A stretch of 64,000 nt of DNA from Bacteroidales bacterium 52_46 (GCA_001915385.1 MNQK01000006.1:56125-120124); one strand, 5' to 3'; counted from the first letter of the stretch, positions 9,132 to 20,130 are shown. Program-made: numbers and translations. The notes: generated from the sequence alone by a model not told the origin.

Positions 9132-10370
9132 ATGAAAACAACGATACTCAATCAACGGGCAGAGCGAGACGAATTGTTGTCGCGACCTTATCAGCAACGC
9201 CATACCAAGTATGACGCTGATGAACTTTTGCAAAACCCGCTTATAAAACTTATAACCGGCCCTCGTCGCGTAGGTAAATCTGTTTTTGCCCTGTTGATGT
9301 TGCAAGGCAAGAATTTTGCCTACCTCAATTTTGACGACAACCAGTTGCTTGAAAAATGGGACGAGGATCTGGCAATATCGGCTCTTGATGATGTCTATCC
9401 CGATTATGATTTCATGCTGCTTGATGAAATTCAGAATCTTCCTGATTGGGATTTGTGGGTAAGCAAGCTATATCGCCGGGGGAAAAATCTGATAATCACA
9501 GGAAGCAATGCCAATATGTTGAGCAGTGAAATGGCAACAGTGCTGACAGGGCGTTATCTCCAGATTGAGATGTTGCCTTTCAGCCTTGATGAAACCATGA
9601 GGTGGAAAAACATCAGCCCTGACCGAGAGGAACAGGCTGCACAGGCAATAATGCTGGCAGATGACTATATGCGAAACGGCGGCTATCCTGAAACAATCCC
9701 TGCTCGTAGCATCACCAGGAGTTATCTTTCCACACTGTTTGATTCAATTCTGCTGAAAGATGTCGCCAAACGCCATAATGTAAGGAACACGACCGACTTA
9801 TACAACCTTGCCACCTATCTGTTGTCAAATTTCTGCAATCCGATTTCAGCCAACGAACTTGCCGGAGAATTGGGGCTGTCAAGTGTAGCGACTACAAAGA
9901 AATTCTGCGATTATCTCAACGAGACTTACCTGTTCTTTTATTTGCCGCGTTTCAACAACAAGCTGAAACTGATGAACAAGGCGCCGAAAAAGGTATATGT
10001 CGTTGACAATGGTTTCGTGCAAAGTACGGCGTTCAATCTAAGTGAAAACCTCGGGCGCCTGTTGGAAAACCAAGTCTTTGTAGAACTCCTGCGCCGTGGC
10101 TATATCCCCGGTCAAACACTATTTTATTACCGTACCCGCAACGATAAAGAGATAGATTTCGTCACCCGTAAAGGCGCAAAAGTAGAGCAACTAATCCAAG
10201 TCTGCTACGACATGACTTCCGAGAAAACCCGTAAACGCGAACTCGACGCCCTTGTCGAAGCCGCCGAAGAACTCCACTGCGACGACCTTCTCGTCATCAC
10301 AAACTTGCAAGAAGAAAAAATCGAGTGGAAGGATAAAGGAATAGTAGTAAAACCAGTTAGTCAATTTTAA
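9132..10370 (+). CDS. AAA-family ATPase with DUF4143 (archaeal-ATPase-like) domain
   Basis: 412 residues from the ATG at 9132, which sits at the right distance from the TATATTTG box; the longer reading frame from 9090 starts on a TTG inside the promoter and is unlikely. The N-terminal AAA_14 domain has Walker A GPRRVGKS (residues 43-50) and Walker B FMLLDEIQ (about 94-101), and a 'ITGSNANMLSSE' sensor. The C-terminal DUF4143 domain (about 190-380) has the nuclease-like 'FYYRTRNDKEIDFV' stretch, a pattern seen in PD-(D/E)XK-type folds. Members are common and scattered in Bacteroidales; the cellular role is not known, with suggestions ranging from mobile-element to toxin-antitoxin functions. 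It appears to be a single-gene unit with its own operator-like repeats. Confidence 0.9.
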   Translation: MKTTILNQRAERDELLSRPYQQRHTKYDADELLQNPLIKLITGPRRVGKSVFALLMLQGKNFAYLNFDDNQLLEKWDEDLAISALDDVYPDYDFMLLDEIQNLPDWDLWVSKLYRRGKNLIITGSNANMLSSEMATVLTGRYLQIEMLPFSLDETMRWKNISPDREEQAAQAIMLADDYMRNGGYPETIPARSITRSYLSTLFDSILLKDVAKRHNVRNTTDLYNLATYLLSNFCNPISANELAGELGLSSVATTKKFCDYLNETYLFFYLPRFNNKLKLMNKAPKKVYVVDNGFVQSTAFNLSENLGRLLENQVFVELLRRGYIPGQTLFYYRTRNDKEIDFVTRKGAKVEQLIQVCYDMTSEKTRKRELDALVEAAEELHCDDLLVITNLQEEKIEWKDKGIVVKPVSQF

Positions 10371-10445
10371 TTGAAAATGGACGCTATTTTATATGGTAAC
10401 GGATTTAATCTGTTATAGGAAAATTGCCCTTCATGGCAAGAGCTT

Positions 10446-10748
10446 CTAACCAATATCTCTGATAAAGTTTGCCAATTTTTCTTTGTCGCCATTGAAGAAT
10501 CTATATGAGATTGAATCAATAAGTTCTTTGATATATCCATCCTTCGTTATATTCGGGTAGTACAGGAACGGACGGGACTCATTGTCATGGCCAAGAAATC
10601 CAATTCTGTCAAGTTCACGGACGACCGTCGATATTGTATTGAAGTGCAGATGCCCGTCTATCAGAATAATCAGCCTGCTGACGGTCAAAGGTCCATGCTC
10701 CCAAATGAGAGCCATGACTTGCTCCTGCCTGTTTGATAACCTTTTCAT
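10446..10748 (-). CDS. BlaI/MecI/CopY-family transcriptional regulator
   Basis: 100 residues, a little shorter than the usual ~120 for the family. The winged-helix core is clear: 'LSNRQEQVMALIWEHGPLTV', then 'NTISTVVRELDRIGFL' (recognition helix region) and the wing 'RPFLYYPNITKDGY'. Classic BlaI repressors are cleaved by a BlaR1 membrane protease; no BlaR1/M56 gene is present here. The gene is the last of a three-gene minus-strand operon: its ATG overlaps the stop of the outer-membrane protein gene by 4 bp. It may repress its own operon or respond through the neighbouring two-component system, but neither is shown. Confidence 0.85.
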   Translation of the reverse strand: MKRLSNRQEQVMALIWEHGPLTVSRLIILIDGHLHFNTISTVVRELDRIGFLGHDNESRPFLYYPNITKDGYIKELIDSISYRFFNGDKEKLANFIRDIG

Positions 10749-13078
10749 TCTTTACTGAATCTTGAGTTATCAGTATTCTTCTCAATTTTCGGTGCCCGAA
10801 ATCCTTTACCGGAATTGAACTTATATGTTATTCCAATTTTTGCAGTAATATAGCTTTTCGTATATGTCAGGCGGTCGTATCCGGAGGATTCAGTTCTGAT
10901 TTTACTTTTCCGCTGTAACATGTTATCAACGCCCAAAGATACAGACCAATGTTGCCCAAACTGTTTCTGTAACGTAGGATTAAGATTTAGAATAGGGAAT
11001 ACCGTAATATTACCAATCTTCATTTTGGAATTATAGAAACAACTCATAGTAAGATTGAAGTTCCGAGGCAACGTGAATGTGGTGCTTGCCACAAGCTGAA
11101 GATAGCCGAATGTGTCGAACGCTCTCTTATCCGTGAGTTTCTGTGAAGTTATCATGTAGGTCAGACTGGCATACAGGTTCCACCATTTCGTTATGTTGAT
11201 GAATCCATCACCATGAACGAATATATTGCGGTCTTTGCCCTCATTTCCCCATGTGAGATACAATCGCTCGGGATATTCGGGATTGGATGTAAACATTTGC
11301 CTGATTGGATTGTCGGTCATTGAATAGCCGGCGGCAACAGTGAATCTGCCGGCAAGAACAAAATCAAGACTGATGGCATCAGTAAAACTTGGAGTGAGTT
11401 CTTGATTGCCGACTGTATAAGTGTAGTCGGAAACTTGCCGAACAACAGGATTCAAAGAATGGAATGAAGGTCGCCGGATGTTTCTGTAATATCCCACTGC
11501 TACAGTGTAGTCGCCCTTTTCTGTAAGATTGTAGGAGATATTCGCATTAGGGAAAATATCAAATCTGTCTTTTGCAGTCACACCTCCATTGGTGCCGGAA
11601 TATTCTCCTCGGATTCCTGCCTTGAATTTCCATCTTCCGGCTTTGCCGTTGGCGGTGGCATAAACTGCCGCAATGTTCTCGTCGTATGAAGAGTCAAAAT
11701 CATACCTTGTATCAGACACCCATGATTCATCCTTTAAGAAATGATGGAATGAGCGGTTAGAAACATTATTGAAGGTGTATTTCACTCCAACATTGAGATT
11801 CCAGCTCATATTGAAGACTTTGTGGAAAGAGAAATCTGTCACGAAAATATTATAACGATTGCGGTTATCTGTATTGTAAACAGAGTCATTCTGAATATAT
11901 GACCATCTCATTACATTGTCTTCTGTCGCTGAAGAATGTTGGTAATTATAATTGGAAATCAGTTTCAACACAGATCCTTTCTTATCTGTTGTATGTGACC
12001 AGTTAAATGCAACATTAAGATTGTGGAAACGGTCTTGACTTTCATACGTTCCAAATGTGCCATCTTGGACTTTCGGACTAGAAATCTCAGTTTCGGAATT
12101 TGATGTATGGCGAGTTTTGTCGGGGCTATAATCGAATTGCAGACCGATTTTATCCTTATCCGTCGGTTCATAGAACACTCCGAAGGAAACATTTCCTTGT
12201 ATCGCTTTCTTTTTATGACGCGACACGCCGAACATCTCCTGTGATACAGAAGCGTTTGTCGATTCCTCGTATGAGGTATATCTGTCTGTCGGACTCCCGT
12301 TGACATTGCCGTTGAAATTGACAGTCCATTTTCCGGTATGCAGACTGAGATTGACAAAAGGGTTAATCCATTGTTTATATTCTCCGGCTGTCAGATTCAA
12401 TCCCGCTGCACCGGTGAGTCCATCGACACGAGTGCGCTTCAAATTTATCTTTATGATACCGCCGGACAAGTCTGCGCTATATTCAGCCCCTGCCTTGGGA
12501 ATAATCTCAATTGTTGCGATTGAAGATGACTGTATAGATTTGAGATATGTCATAAGTTGGTTGCCTGACATATTTACTTTCCGGTCGTCTATATAGACTG
12601 CCGTTCCACCTTGACCGTAAATAGAAAGACTTTCGTCAGTTGCCCATACTCCGGGAGCAGTCTTTAACAATTCCTGCGCGTCCTTATTGGCGTTTAATGG
12701 ATTTGCCGCCACATTAAGCACAATACGGTCTGCTTCCCGTCTTATAAGCGAAGCTTTAACAACGACCTCCTGCAATGTGGTCGATGTCTGCTGCAGGACA
12801 ATTCTACCCATATTTTGTTGGATGGATGTAAGGATAACATCATCATATCCGACAAAAGATACCCGGAGCCTATTACAGTCAGAACCAACCTTAATCTTGA
12901 AAAGACCGGATGCATTGGTGATACCTCCGCCAACGACAGAGTCATTTACAAATGCCGTAACATTCGCAAATTCAATCGGGATTGAGTCGGTATCCATAAC
13001 AATGCCTTCAATCTCTCTTGCCGATGACAGAGGAATTGAGCACAGAAGGATAGTGAGGATTATTAATGCGCGTTTCAT
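10745..13078 (-). CDS. Outer-membrane beta-barrel receptor (carboxypeptidase-regulatory domain + OMP_b-brl_3)
   Basis: 777 residues with a Sec signal (1-20, ending PLSSA). Residues ~22-100 form a carboxypeptidase-regulatory-like domain ('EGIVMDTDSIPIEFANV', 'VSFVGYDDV'), then a TonB-box-like 'LQEVVVKAS' (about 101-110) and a plug domain ('APGVWATDESLSIYGQGG', 'IATIEIIPKAGAEYSADL'). The rest, from ~210, is an outer-membrane barrel of the type 'outer membrane beta-barrel family protein'. Such proteins are not SusC and have no SusD partner here; the substrate is unknown and could be a metal chelate, peptide or other small ligand. Translational coupling to both neighbours (4-bp overlaps at each end) shows that the three genes work together. 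Confidence 0.92.
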   Translation of the reverse strand: MKRALIILTILLCSIPLSSAREIEGIVMDTDSIPIEFANVTAFVNDSVVGGGITNASGLFKIKVGSDCNRLRVSFVGYDDVILTSIQQNMGRIVLQQTSTTLQEVVVKASLIRREADRIVLNVAANPLNANKDAQELLKTAPGVWATDESLSIYGQGGTAVYIDDRKVNMSGNQLMTYLKSIQSSSIATIEIIPKAGAEYSADLSGGIIKINLKRTRVDGLTGAAGLNLTAGEYKQWINPFVNLSLHTGKWTVNFNGNVNGSPTDRYTSYEESTNASVSQEMFGVSRHKKKAIQGNVSFGVFYEPTDKDKIGLQFDYSPDKTRHTSNSETEISSPKVQDGTFGTYESQDRFHNLNVAFNWSHTTDKKGSVLKLISNYNYQHSSATEDNVMRWSYIQNDSVYNTDNRNRYNIFVTDFSFHKVFNMSWNLNVGVKYTFNNVSNRSFHHFLKDESWVSDTRYDFDSSYDENIAAVYATANGKAGRWKFKAGIRGEYSGTNGGVTAKDRFDIFPNANISYNLTEKGDYTVAVGYYRNIRRPSFHSLNPVVRQVSDYTYTVGNQELTPSFTDAISLDFVLAGRFTVAAGYSMTDNPIRQMFTSNPEYPERLYLTWGNEGKDRNIFVHGDGFINITKWWNLYASLTYMITSQKLTDKRAFDTFGYLQLVASTTFTLPRNFNLTMSCFYNSKMKIGNITVFPILNLNPTLQKQFGQHWSVSLGVDNMLQRKSKIRTESSGYDRLTYTKSYITAKIGITYKFNSGKGFRAPKIEKNTDNSRFSKE

Positions 13079-13818
13079 TTCTTTCTGAGTTTTTGTTCCT
13101 GTCCGATTTTATAGTTGAAAATAGCATTACACCTTCGTGCTTCTACGCCATGAGACCAATATTCCACGTTGTCCATATACTTTCCTAAATCATGTAGCTC
13201 AAAAAATGCACGGCGCAAGTTGTCGTCAATACCCATCTTTGAGGTGAGTTTATTTCTTGATTGAAAAATTGTGATCTGGGCTATCGGTATATCTCCATAA
13301 TTATAGTGGTCCACTATCAGGAGCTGTTTCTTACCTTTATCATAATAGGTATAGGTATACATCTCAGTTGAATCCCTTGTCCAGTCTTCAATATCATCCT
13401 TGTTTACCCACATCGTGTACGGTTTTGCATCAGACATTGGTGAAGATATAGAAGAAGGTCTCAGAGGAGGCATGATGCCATTGGGCCTGACGAACATAGT
13501 ATGCATGTGCGGGGCGTAGAAAAGAATTTCCGCGCTGTACAGATGTGCTGTTTGCAGTATATCCGAAAGAAACTTATCCATTCCGGGATACTTTGCTACG
13601 GAGTCCGCCGATGATATAATCAGCAATGGATCCGGGATAAGCACATTGCCGAAAGTCATGCGATAGGTGGTGTCCTTGTCGATTATCTGACCGTAGTAAT
13701 CACTCACATGCCATTCGCGGTTCGAGAATACAAGACTCTTATGCGATGAGCAGCTTGCCATCAGCAGTATTGCCTCGACCATAGCAAAGGCGCATTTGAT
13801 AAAAATGTTCTGTTTCAT
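13075..13818 (-). CDS. Uncharacterised lipoprotein, first gene of the receptor operon
   Basis: 247 residues; signal peptide with lipobox MASC (Cys23), so it is a lipoprotein. I do not recognise the family. The mature part is mixed alpha/beta with no repeated motif, and contains 'YDKGKKQLLIVDHYNYGD' and 'HDLGKYMDNVEYWSHGVEARR' segments. It overlaps the receptor gene by 4 bp and is the promoter-proximal gene of the operon that faces the histidine kinase gene. A plausible role is a periplasmic or surface partner of the receptor, or a signal input to the kinase, but this is inference from position alone. Confidence 0.82.
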   Translation of the reverse strand: MKQNIFIKCAFAMVEAILLMASCSSHKSLVFSNREWHVSDYYGQIIDKDTTYRMTFGNVLIPDPLLIISSADSVAKYPGMDKFLSDILQTAHLYSAEILFYAPHMHTMFVRPNGIMPPLRPSSISSPMSDAKPYTMWVNKDDIEDWTRDSTEMYTYTYYDKGKKQLLIVDHYNYGDIPIAQITIFQSRNKLTSKMGIDDNLRRAFFELHDLGKYMDNVEYWSHGVEARRCNAIFNYKIGQEQKLRKK

Positions 13819-13872
13819 ATAGGTTGGCGTTTATTTCTTTGCGAGCAAAGCATCTTCCGACGATTACTGTTG

Positions 13873-13974
13873 CAAAGTTAAGCAGCGAACTAACCCAATA
13901 GTCTTAGTTGAACCTCCTTTAGTCTTAATAAGTCTTAGCTTGAGCGGGTTTCTCATCAAATTTCACTAATTTTG
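13873..13974. promoter_or_regulatory. Divergent control region with three AGTCTTA direct repeats
   Basis: Minus strand: TAACTTTG (complement at 13873-13880) is the -7 box of the lipoprotein-receptor-BlaI operon. Plus strand: TAATTTTG at 13967-13974 is the -7 box of the kinase gene. Between them AGTCTTA(G/A) occurs at 13900-13907, 13921-13928 and 13931-13938, spaced 21 and 10 bp, that is about two and one helical turns. The first copy overlaps the expected -33 of the minus-strand promoter; the others lie just upstream of the kinase -33, which itself lacks TTTG. This is the layout of OmpR-family response-regulator sites. Confidence 0.65.
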
Positions 13975-13978
13975 TAGT

Positions 13979-15298
13979 ATGAAACGCTTTAGAACTATCA
14001 CAGCCATTTGTCTGACAGCCATCGCCATTATGGTTGCCGGTAATATATGGTATCTGTATAGTCTTTACAACTCGATAAAGAAACAGACATTACAGACCGT
14101 CAGTGAATGTGTGCGTCGCGCAGATATTCTCGAGATAATATCAAGGCTCAACGACACATCCCATGGTAATGACGATTCATTCATAAGGCTCACGCTTATG
14201 GTTCAGGGAGAGAAAACGCCAACCGGTGAATATGATTATCCAAACCTTCTGGATAATCTCAATCAGACCATGAGCCAATATTTCCATGCCATCGAGGAAT
14301 CCGACAAGGGGATGGCCGAACGGAACTATGCCCGCCTTGACAGCATTTTTAAGAACGAACTCAGTAACTCCGGCTTATATCCCGAGAGGACTTCAATCTG
14401 TCCGATAGAGAGCAACGCTGATAAGTGCGACGGGCTATGGTCGATGGATTTTGCGATGACTGACAGTCAGCAGCCAATCTATAAAGTATGTTTCAGCCCA
14501 ATGAACGGTCACATTCTACGTCAGATGTCCGGCATAATCTTAACATCGGCAGCCATACTTATATTGATGTCATTCCTTATATGGTATCTTCTTCACTGGG
14601 TTGGGAAGTTGCGAACTATTGAGCAGATGAAAGATGACTTTACCCATAATATGACGCATGAACTTAAGACTCCGGTTGCGGTAGCATATTCCGCTGCGGA
14701 TTCCATGCTTCGTTATTATGACCAAAGTGACGAGGCGAGAAACAAGCAGTTCCTTAAAATTATCATGCAGAGATTGAGTTATCTGTCGGGAATGATTGAG
14801 AACATTCTCTCTATGAGTATGGAGCGGTTCAAAACTATGAAACTCAATATTGAGGATGTGGCGTTAAAACCGATTGTCGAGGATATTTCCGGAATGATGG
14901 AGCTAAAAGCCGCTAAACCCGTTGAAATATATATAGACCTCCCTGATAATCTTTCAATTCAGGCAGATTCATTGCACCTCGGCAATATTTTGTCGAATCT
15001 CATAGACAATGCGGTCAAATATTCAGGTGAGTCGGTAAAAATTTCAATCAAGGCGGATGCACACTCAATAACAATATCTGACAATGGTATCGGAATCGAC
15101 AAGGAGAATCTTCCTTTCATATTCGATAAATTTTACCGGGTGACTTCGGGCGACCGTTATGAGGTCGGAGGCTATGGTTTGGGACTTTTCTATGTAAAAC
15201 AGATAGTCGGGCTAATGGGTTGGAATATTGAGGTAGTAAGCAAACCTGGTCAAGGCACAAAGTTCACAATCAAATTTGACGGCAATGAGAAAAGATAA
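13979..15298 (+). CDS. Sensor histidine kinase (RprX-like)
   Basis: 439 residues. Two membrane helices (about 8-28 and 178-202) frame a periplasmic sensor domain of ~150 residues. The cytoplasmic part is HisKA with the phospho-accepting His227 in NMTHELKTPVA, then HATPase_c with the N box 'NILSNLIDNAVKYS', G1 'DNGIGID', F 'FIFDKFYR' and G2 'GGYGLGLFYVKQI'. Layout and partner match the RprX/RprY pair known in Bacteroides. The response-regulator gene overlaps its 3' end by 14 bp. The -7 box TAATTTTG ends 4 nt before the ATG, so the mRNA may be leaderless. It is divergent from the lipoprotein/receptor/BlaI operon, which is the natural target candidate. Confidence 0.93.
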   Translation: MKRFRTITAICLTAIAIMVAGNIWYLYSLYNSIKKQTLQTVSECVRRADILEIISRLNDTSHGNDDSFIRLTLMVQGEKTPTGEYDYPNLLDNLNQTMSQYFHAIEESDKGMAERNYARLDSIFKNELSNSGLYPERTSICPIESNADKCDGLWSMDFAMTDSQQPIYKVCFSPMNGHILRQMSGIILTSAAILILMSFLIWYLLHWVGKLRTIEQMKDDFTHNMTHELKTPVAVAYSAADSMLRYYDQSDEARNKQFLKIIMQRLSYLSGMIENILSMSMERFKTMKLNIEDVALKPIVEDISGMMELKAAKPVEIYIDLPDNLSIQADSLHLGNILSNLIDNAVKYSGESVKISIKADAHSITISDNGIGIDKENLPFIFDKFYRVTSGDRYEVGGYGLGLFYVKQIVGLMGWNIEVVSKPGQGTKFTIKFDGNEKR

Positions 15299-15986
15299 GG
15301 TATTGTTGGTTGAGGATGACTCGACCCTTTCATTCATAGTTCAGGACGCGCTGACTCGTGAGGGTTTTGATGTAGTATGTGCGCCCAATGGTGAATCCGG
15401 GCTTAAATTGTTCAAGGACACCAATCCGGATATAATCGTTGCAGATGTGATGATGCCCAAGATGGACGGTTTTGAGATGGTCAGGATAATACGACTTACG
15501 TCGCCAGCCGTACCGGTGCTATTCCTAACCGCGAGAACGGCTCTTGACGATGTAGTAAAGGGCTTTGAACTTGGAGCCAATGACTATATACGAAAGCCAT
15601 TTCAGATTCTCGAACTTGTGGTGCGCATAAAAGCCTTGTTAAAACGCAATCAGCAACGCGTAGCTGAGGACACCAATCTCACAATCGGCGACTGTTCGCT
15701 TGATTTTGCATCCCAGCATCTTGCGATACGTTCTGAAACAATCGAATTAACACATACGGAAGCGGTGATTATTGATGAACTATTCCGTCATCCCAATGAA
15801 GTGGTCGAAGCAAGGACTCTGATGTATCGTATCTGGCAGAATGATGACTACAACAATCTAAACCGGCTTCACGGTTTTATCTACAAACTTCGCAAATATC
15901 TGGCGAAGTCAACCGAACTTGAACTCATAAATATCAGGGGCATAGGATATAAATTAGCCACATCAAAATCATCGGCAAACGCATAA
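15285..15986 (+). CDS. OmpR-family response regulator (RprY-like)
   Basis: 233 residues from the ATG at 15285, inside the end of the kinase gene; a longer frame from a TTG at 15276 is less likely. Receiver domain (about 4-115) has the acidic pair in 'VEDDSTL', phospho-acceptor Asp54 in IIVADVMMP, the conserved Thr in 'LFLTAR' and Lys in 'YIRKPF'. The C-terminal winged-helix domain (about 130-230) ends with 'INIRGIGYKLA', typical of OmpR/PhoB regulators, which bind tandem direct repeats. It is expected to be phosphorylated by the kinase encoded just upstream and to bind the AGTCTTA repeats at 13900-13938. Confidence 0.95.
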   Translation: MRKDKVLLVEDDSTLSFIVQDALTREGFDVVCAPNGESGLKLFKDTNPDIIVADVMMPKMDGFEMVRIIRLTSPAVPVLFLTARTALDDVVKGFELGANDYIRKPFQILELVVRIKALLKRNQQRVAEDTNLTIGDCSLDFASQHLAIRSETIELTHTEAVIIDELFRHPNEVVEARTLMYRIWQNDDYNNLNRLHGFIYKLRKYLAKSTELELINIRGIGYKLATSKSSANA

Positions 15987-16036
15987 AGATAAAATCGGAA
16001 TCTTTCCCCGCGTCAGTTGCGCAATTTTTGGACAAT

Positions 16037-16071
16037 CTTGTAGCAACTGTCAATAAAAATACGTAACTTTG
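16037..16071 (+). promoter_or_regulatory. Promoter of typA
   Basis: TCTTG at 16036-16040 and TAACTTTG at 16064-16071, 23 bp apart; a slightly long spacer for the Bacteroidota consensus. The leader to the ATG at 16102 is about 25 nt. Confidence 0.5.
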
Positions 16072-16101
16072 CAGCCGCTTTTAGAGCCTCATACTTATCT
16101 T

Positions 16102-17898
<1,797 letters not shown>

Positions 17899-17948
17899 TG
17901 TCGGCAAAGTTCCGACTTAAAATAGAACCGTATAGCGAGGTCATAAAG

Positions 17949-17982
17949 GAATGCCGCTGACAACACGCGGCATTCTTTTTTT
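17949..17982 (+). terminator. Rho-independent terminator of typA
   Basis: Perfect 9-bp stem GAATGCCGC (17949-17957) with GCGGCATTC (17967-17975), 9-nt loop, then seven T residues. Confidence 0.95.
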
Positions 17983-18005
17983 ACGGTAACGATATATCAG
18001 TTAAT

Positions 18006-18036
18006 TTTGGCATATATATGTTTTTTCGTACATTTG
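18006..18036 (+). promoter_or_regulatory. Strong consensus promoter of the radical SAM gene
   Basis: TTTG at 18006-18009, 19-bp spacer, TACATTTG at 18029-18036: a full match to the Bacteroidota -33/-7 consensus. The predicted transcript start (about 18041-18044) coincides with the ATG at 18044, so the ATG at 18038 is probably not used. Confidence 0.75.
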
Positions 18037-18043
18037 CATGTAT

Positions 18044-18871
18044 ATGAAAAATATTTTCTCCAAAATCCGTAATTTTATTCGCACCGTCCAGGCACACCGC
18101 CGGATGCCGCTGCGTCTGGAGTTTGTACTCAGCGATTACTGCAACCTCAACTGCAAGGGGTGCACGCACTATAGTCCTTTGGCAATAAAAGAGTTTGAAA
18201 GCATAGAGACACTCCGGCACGATGCCGCGCATCTGGGCGAAGCTGTCGGAAACGGTATCTCCGAAGTCTATCTTATTGGCGGAGAGACTCTTTTATATCC
18301 CCACCTTCCCGAGGCAATGGAAACAATGCGGAAGCACTTCCAGCAATGCCGGATTTCATTGTTCACCAACGGTCTTCTTCTGCCCAAGATGGACAATAAC
18401 TTTTGGGATGCGGTCAGGCGCAATAAGATTGTCATAGCCATGACCATATATCCCATACCGTTCGACTACGAGGCGGCGAGAGACTTGTGCGCCCGACAGG
18501 GAGCGGATTGTTCGATATTCGGCGACCGCAGGACAGAAGGCTCATTTTTGCGATTCGGCCTTGACCCGACAAAGAGCCGGAACGGCCGCATGTCACATTT
18601 CAAATGTTTCAACCGTGGGTGCATATCGATTGTCGACAGCAAAGTATATCCATGTTCGATAAGCGCGTGTGTCAAGCATCTCAACCGCGCGTGCGGCACC
18701 GACTTCAGACATTTGCCCGGCGACTGGCTCGATGTCGACGAAATCACATCGGTCAGACAAATCAAGAAACTGCGCGACCGGCCTGTGCCCTTCTGCAGTT
18801 ACTGCAATTCCAATCCTACTGTCACGAAATACGGGCCATCCAAACGTGATAAACACGAATGGACCGACTGA
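18044..18871 (+). CDS. Radical SAM protein
   Basis: 275 residues from ATG 18044; a start at 18038 would lie at or before the transcript start, and a third candidate at 18102 would still keep the whole core. The radical SAM cluster motif CNLNCKGC (Cx3Cx2C) lies near residues 32-39, followed by 'YLIGGETLLYPHL' (the GGE motif that holds the SAM amino group). The C-terminal part has more cysteines: 'CFNRGCISIVDSKVYPCSISAC' region and 'CSYCNSNP', which resembles a SPASM/twitch-type auxiliary cluster site. Proteins of this shape in Bacteroidales often sit in polysaccharide or modification gene sets. No target gene is adjacent, so the reaction is unknown. Confidence 0.88.
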   Translation: MKNIFSKIRNFIRTVQAHRRMPLRLEFVLSDYCNLNCKGCTHYSPLAIKEFESIETLRHDAAHLGEAVGNGISEVYLIGGETLLYPHLPEAMETMRKHFQQCRISLFTNGLLLPKMDNNFWDAVRRNKIVIAMTIYPIPFDYEAARDLCARQGADCSIFGDRRTEGSFLRFGLDPTKSRNGRMSHFKCFNRGCISIVDSKVYPCSISACVKHLNRACGTDFRHLPGDWLDVDEITSVRQIKKLRDRPVPFCSYCNSNPTVTKYGPSKRDKHEWTD

Positions 18872-18939
18872 CCATAAACACTTGCTCACTGATCATACAC
18901 GTATCTTATACAAAAAAACTGACATAACCCATAATATCG

Positions 18940-19923
18940 ATGAAAACGAAACGAATACTCACCGGCGCAATAATGCTTGCATGCGCCGGTGCCGCATCGG
19001 CGGCACCCCCCACGGCAAATGTCGACCAGTTGCCCGACAGCGTGTATCTGATGGCCTACTTCACATCGCCGGCCCAGCATCTGTTCTACGCATGGAGCGC
19101 CGACGGATTGCATTGGCAGCAGGCCAACGGCGGCAAACCCGCGTTCACGGCCTACGACGACGGCGTATGGATGCGCGACCCGTATCTCAACCGTGTGACA
19201 CACGACGGCCGGACGACATATCACCTCGTGCACACATGGGGATGGGACAATCCAGCTATATTCCACTGGCAGTCCGACGACCTCGTCAACTGGACGGCAG
19301 CCGATGGAGGCACCACAACCGACAGCGGCAAGATATACGTGATGGACGGCAAAGACGGCCGTCCGGTATCGCCCAACGCTTGGGCTCCGGAGTTCACCTA
19401 CGTACCGGAGGAGGAGATGTACTACGTCTACTGGTCATCGCGCGTCGACGACCGACAGCTCCACTATGTCACCTCCACGCGCGACTGGCAGTCATTTTCA
19501 ACCCCTCGCCCACTCTTCGACCCCGGATTTACAGCGATAGACCTAACCGTAGTGCGCGAAGGCGACATATTCCACGGATACTACAAAGATGAGCGCAACG
19601 GCGAGAAAACCATACGCCATGCGACCACACGGAGCCTTGACCCGACCGTCGACACATTCAAAGGCACAGAGCGCATACTCCCCGCAGATTACGCAATAGA
19701 AGTCGAAGGACCTACCGTATTCCGCAAAATCGGAGGCAACGGCTACATCGGCTACTTCGACAAATTCAACGGCGATGCAGGCCTGTCGTTCATGCAATGC
19801 ACGTCGCTCGAAAAAGGCGACTGGCAGCTGATACCCGACTCAGCCACCGCCAACGTGCCCGACGTGAAACACGGAAGCGTAATAATCATCTCCCGAGAAG
19901 AACTGCTTCCACTTCTCAAATGA
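18940..19923 (+). CDS. Exported glycoside hydrolase family 43-like enzyme
   Basis: 327 residues with a cleavable signal peptide (1-22, ending GAASAA). The rest is a single five-bladed beta-propeller of the GH43 type. Candidate catalytic residues: Asp80 in WMRDPYL, Asp201 in FTAIDLTVV, and Glu256 in IEVEGPTVF; Glu151 in WAPEF is the familiar GH43 blade motif. GH43 enzymes mostly cut arabinose or xylose side chains from plant polysaccharides. No carbohydrate-binding module or SusCD pair is nearby; the gene follows the radical SAM gene by 68 bp and could share its transcript. The exact substrate cannot be assigned from sequence. Confidence 0.88.
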   Translation: MKTKRILTGAIMLACAGAASAAPPTANVDQLPDSVYLMAYFTSPAQHLFYAWSADGLHWQQANGGKPAFTAYDDGVWMRDPYLNRVTHDGRTTYHLVHTWGWDNPAIFHWQSDDLVNWTAADGGTTTDSGKIYVMDGKDGRPVSPNAWAPEFTYVPEEEMYYVYWSSRVDDRQLHYVTSTRDWQSFSTPRPLFDPGFTAIDLTVVREGDIFHGYYKDERNGEKTIRHATTRSLDPTVDTFKGTERILPADYAIEVEGPTVFRKIGGNGYIGYFDKFNGDAGLSFMQCTSLEKGDWQLIPDSATANVPDVKHGSVIIISREELLPLLK

Positions 19924-20130
19924 AAAATCCATAACCGGAATTTCATTCAGCATTATTGATATTGATTGAAACAGGTATTAGCCCGTTCCACACGATACAC
20001 CGGTTTACCGGCCCACATGTGCGCCCAGGCTTTTCCCAAAGCAAATGCCACATACATCCCTACATTCCAACCTCTTAACAGACCGGAGTTAAACCCGTAA
20101 AAAAATATCCATAAAAAAGTCGCCAAAATA

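Noticed and set aside
18669..19592. 307-codon plus-strand frame spanning the radical SAM and GH43 genes
   Set aside because: It overlaps two well-supported genes in another frame and is rich in R, H and P with no fold.
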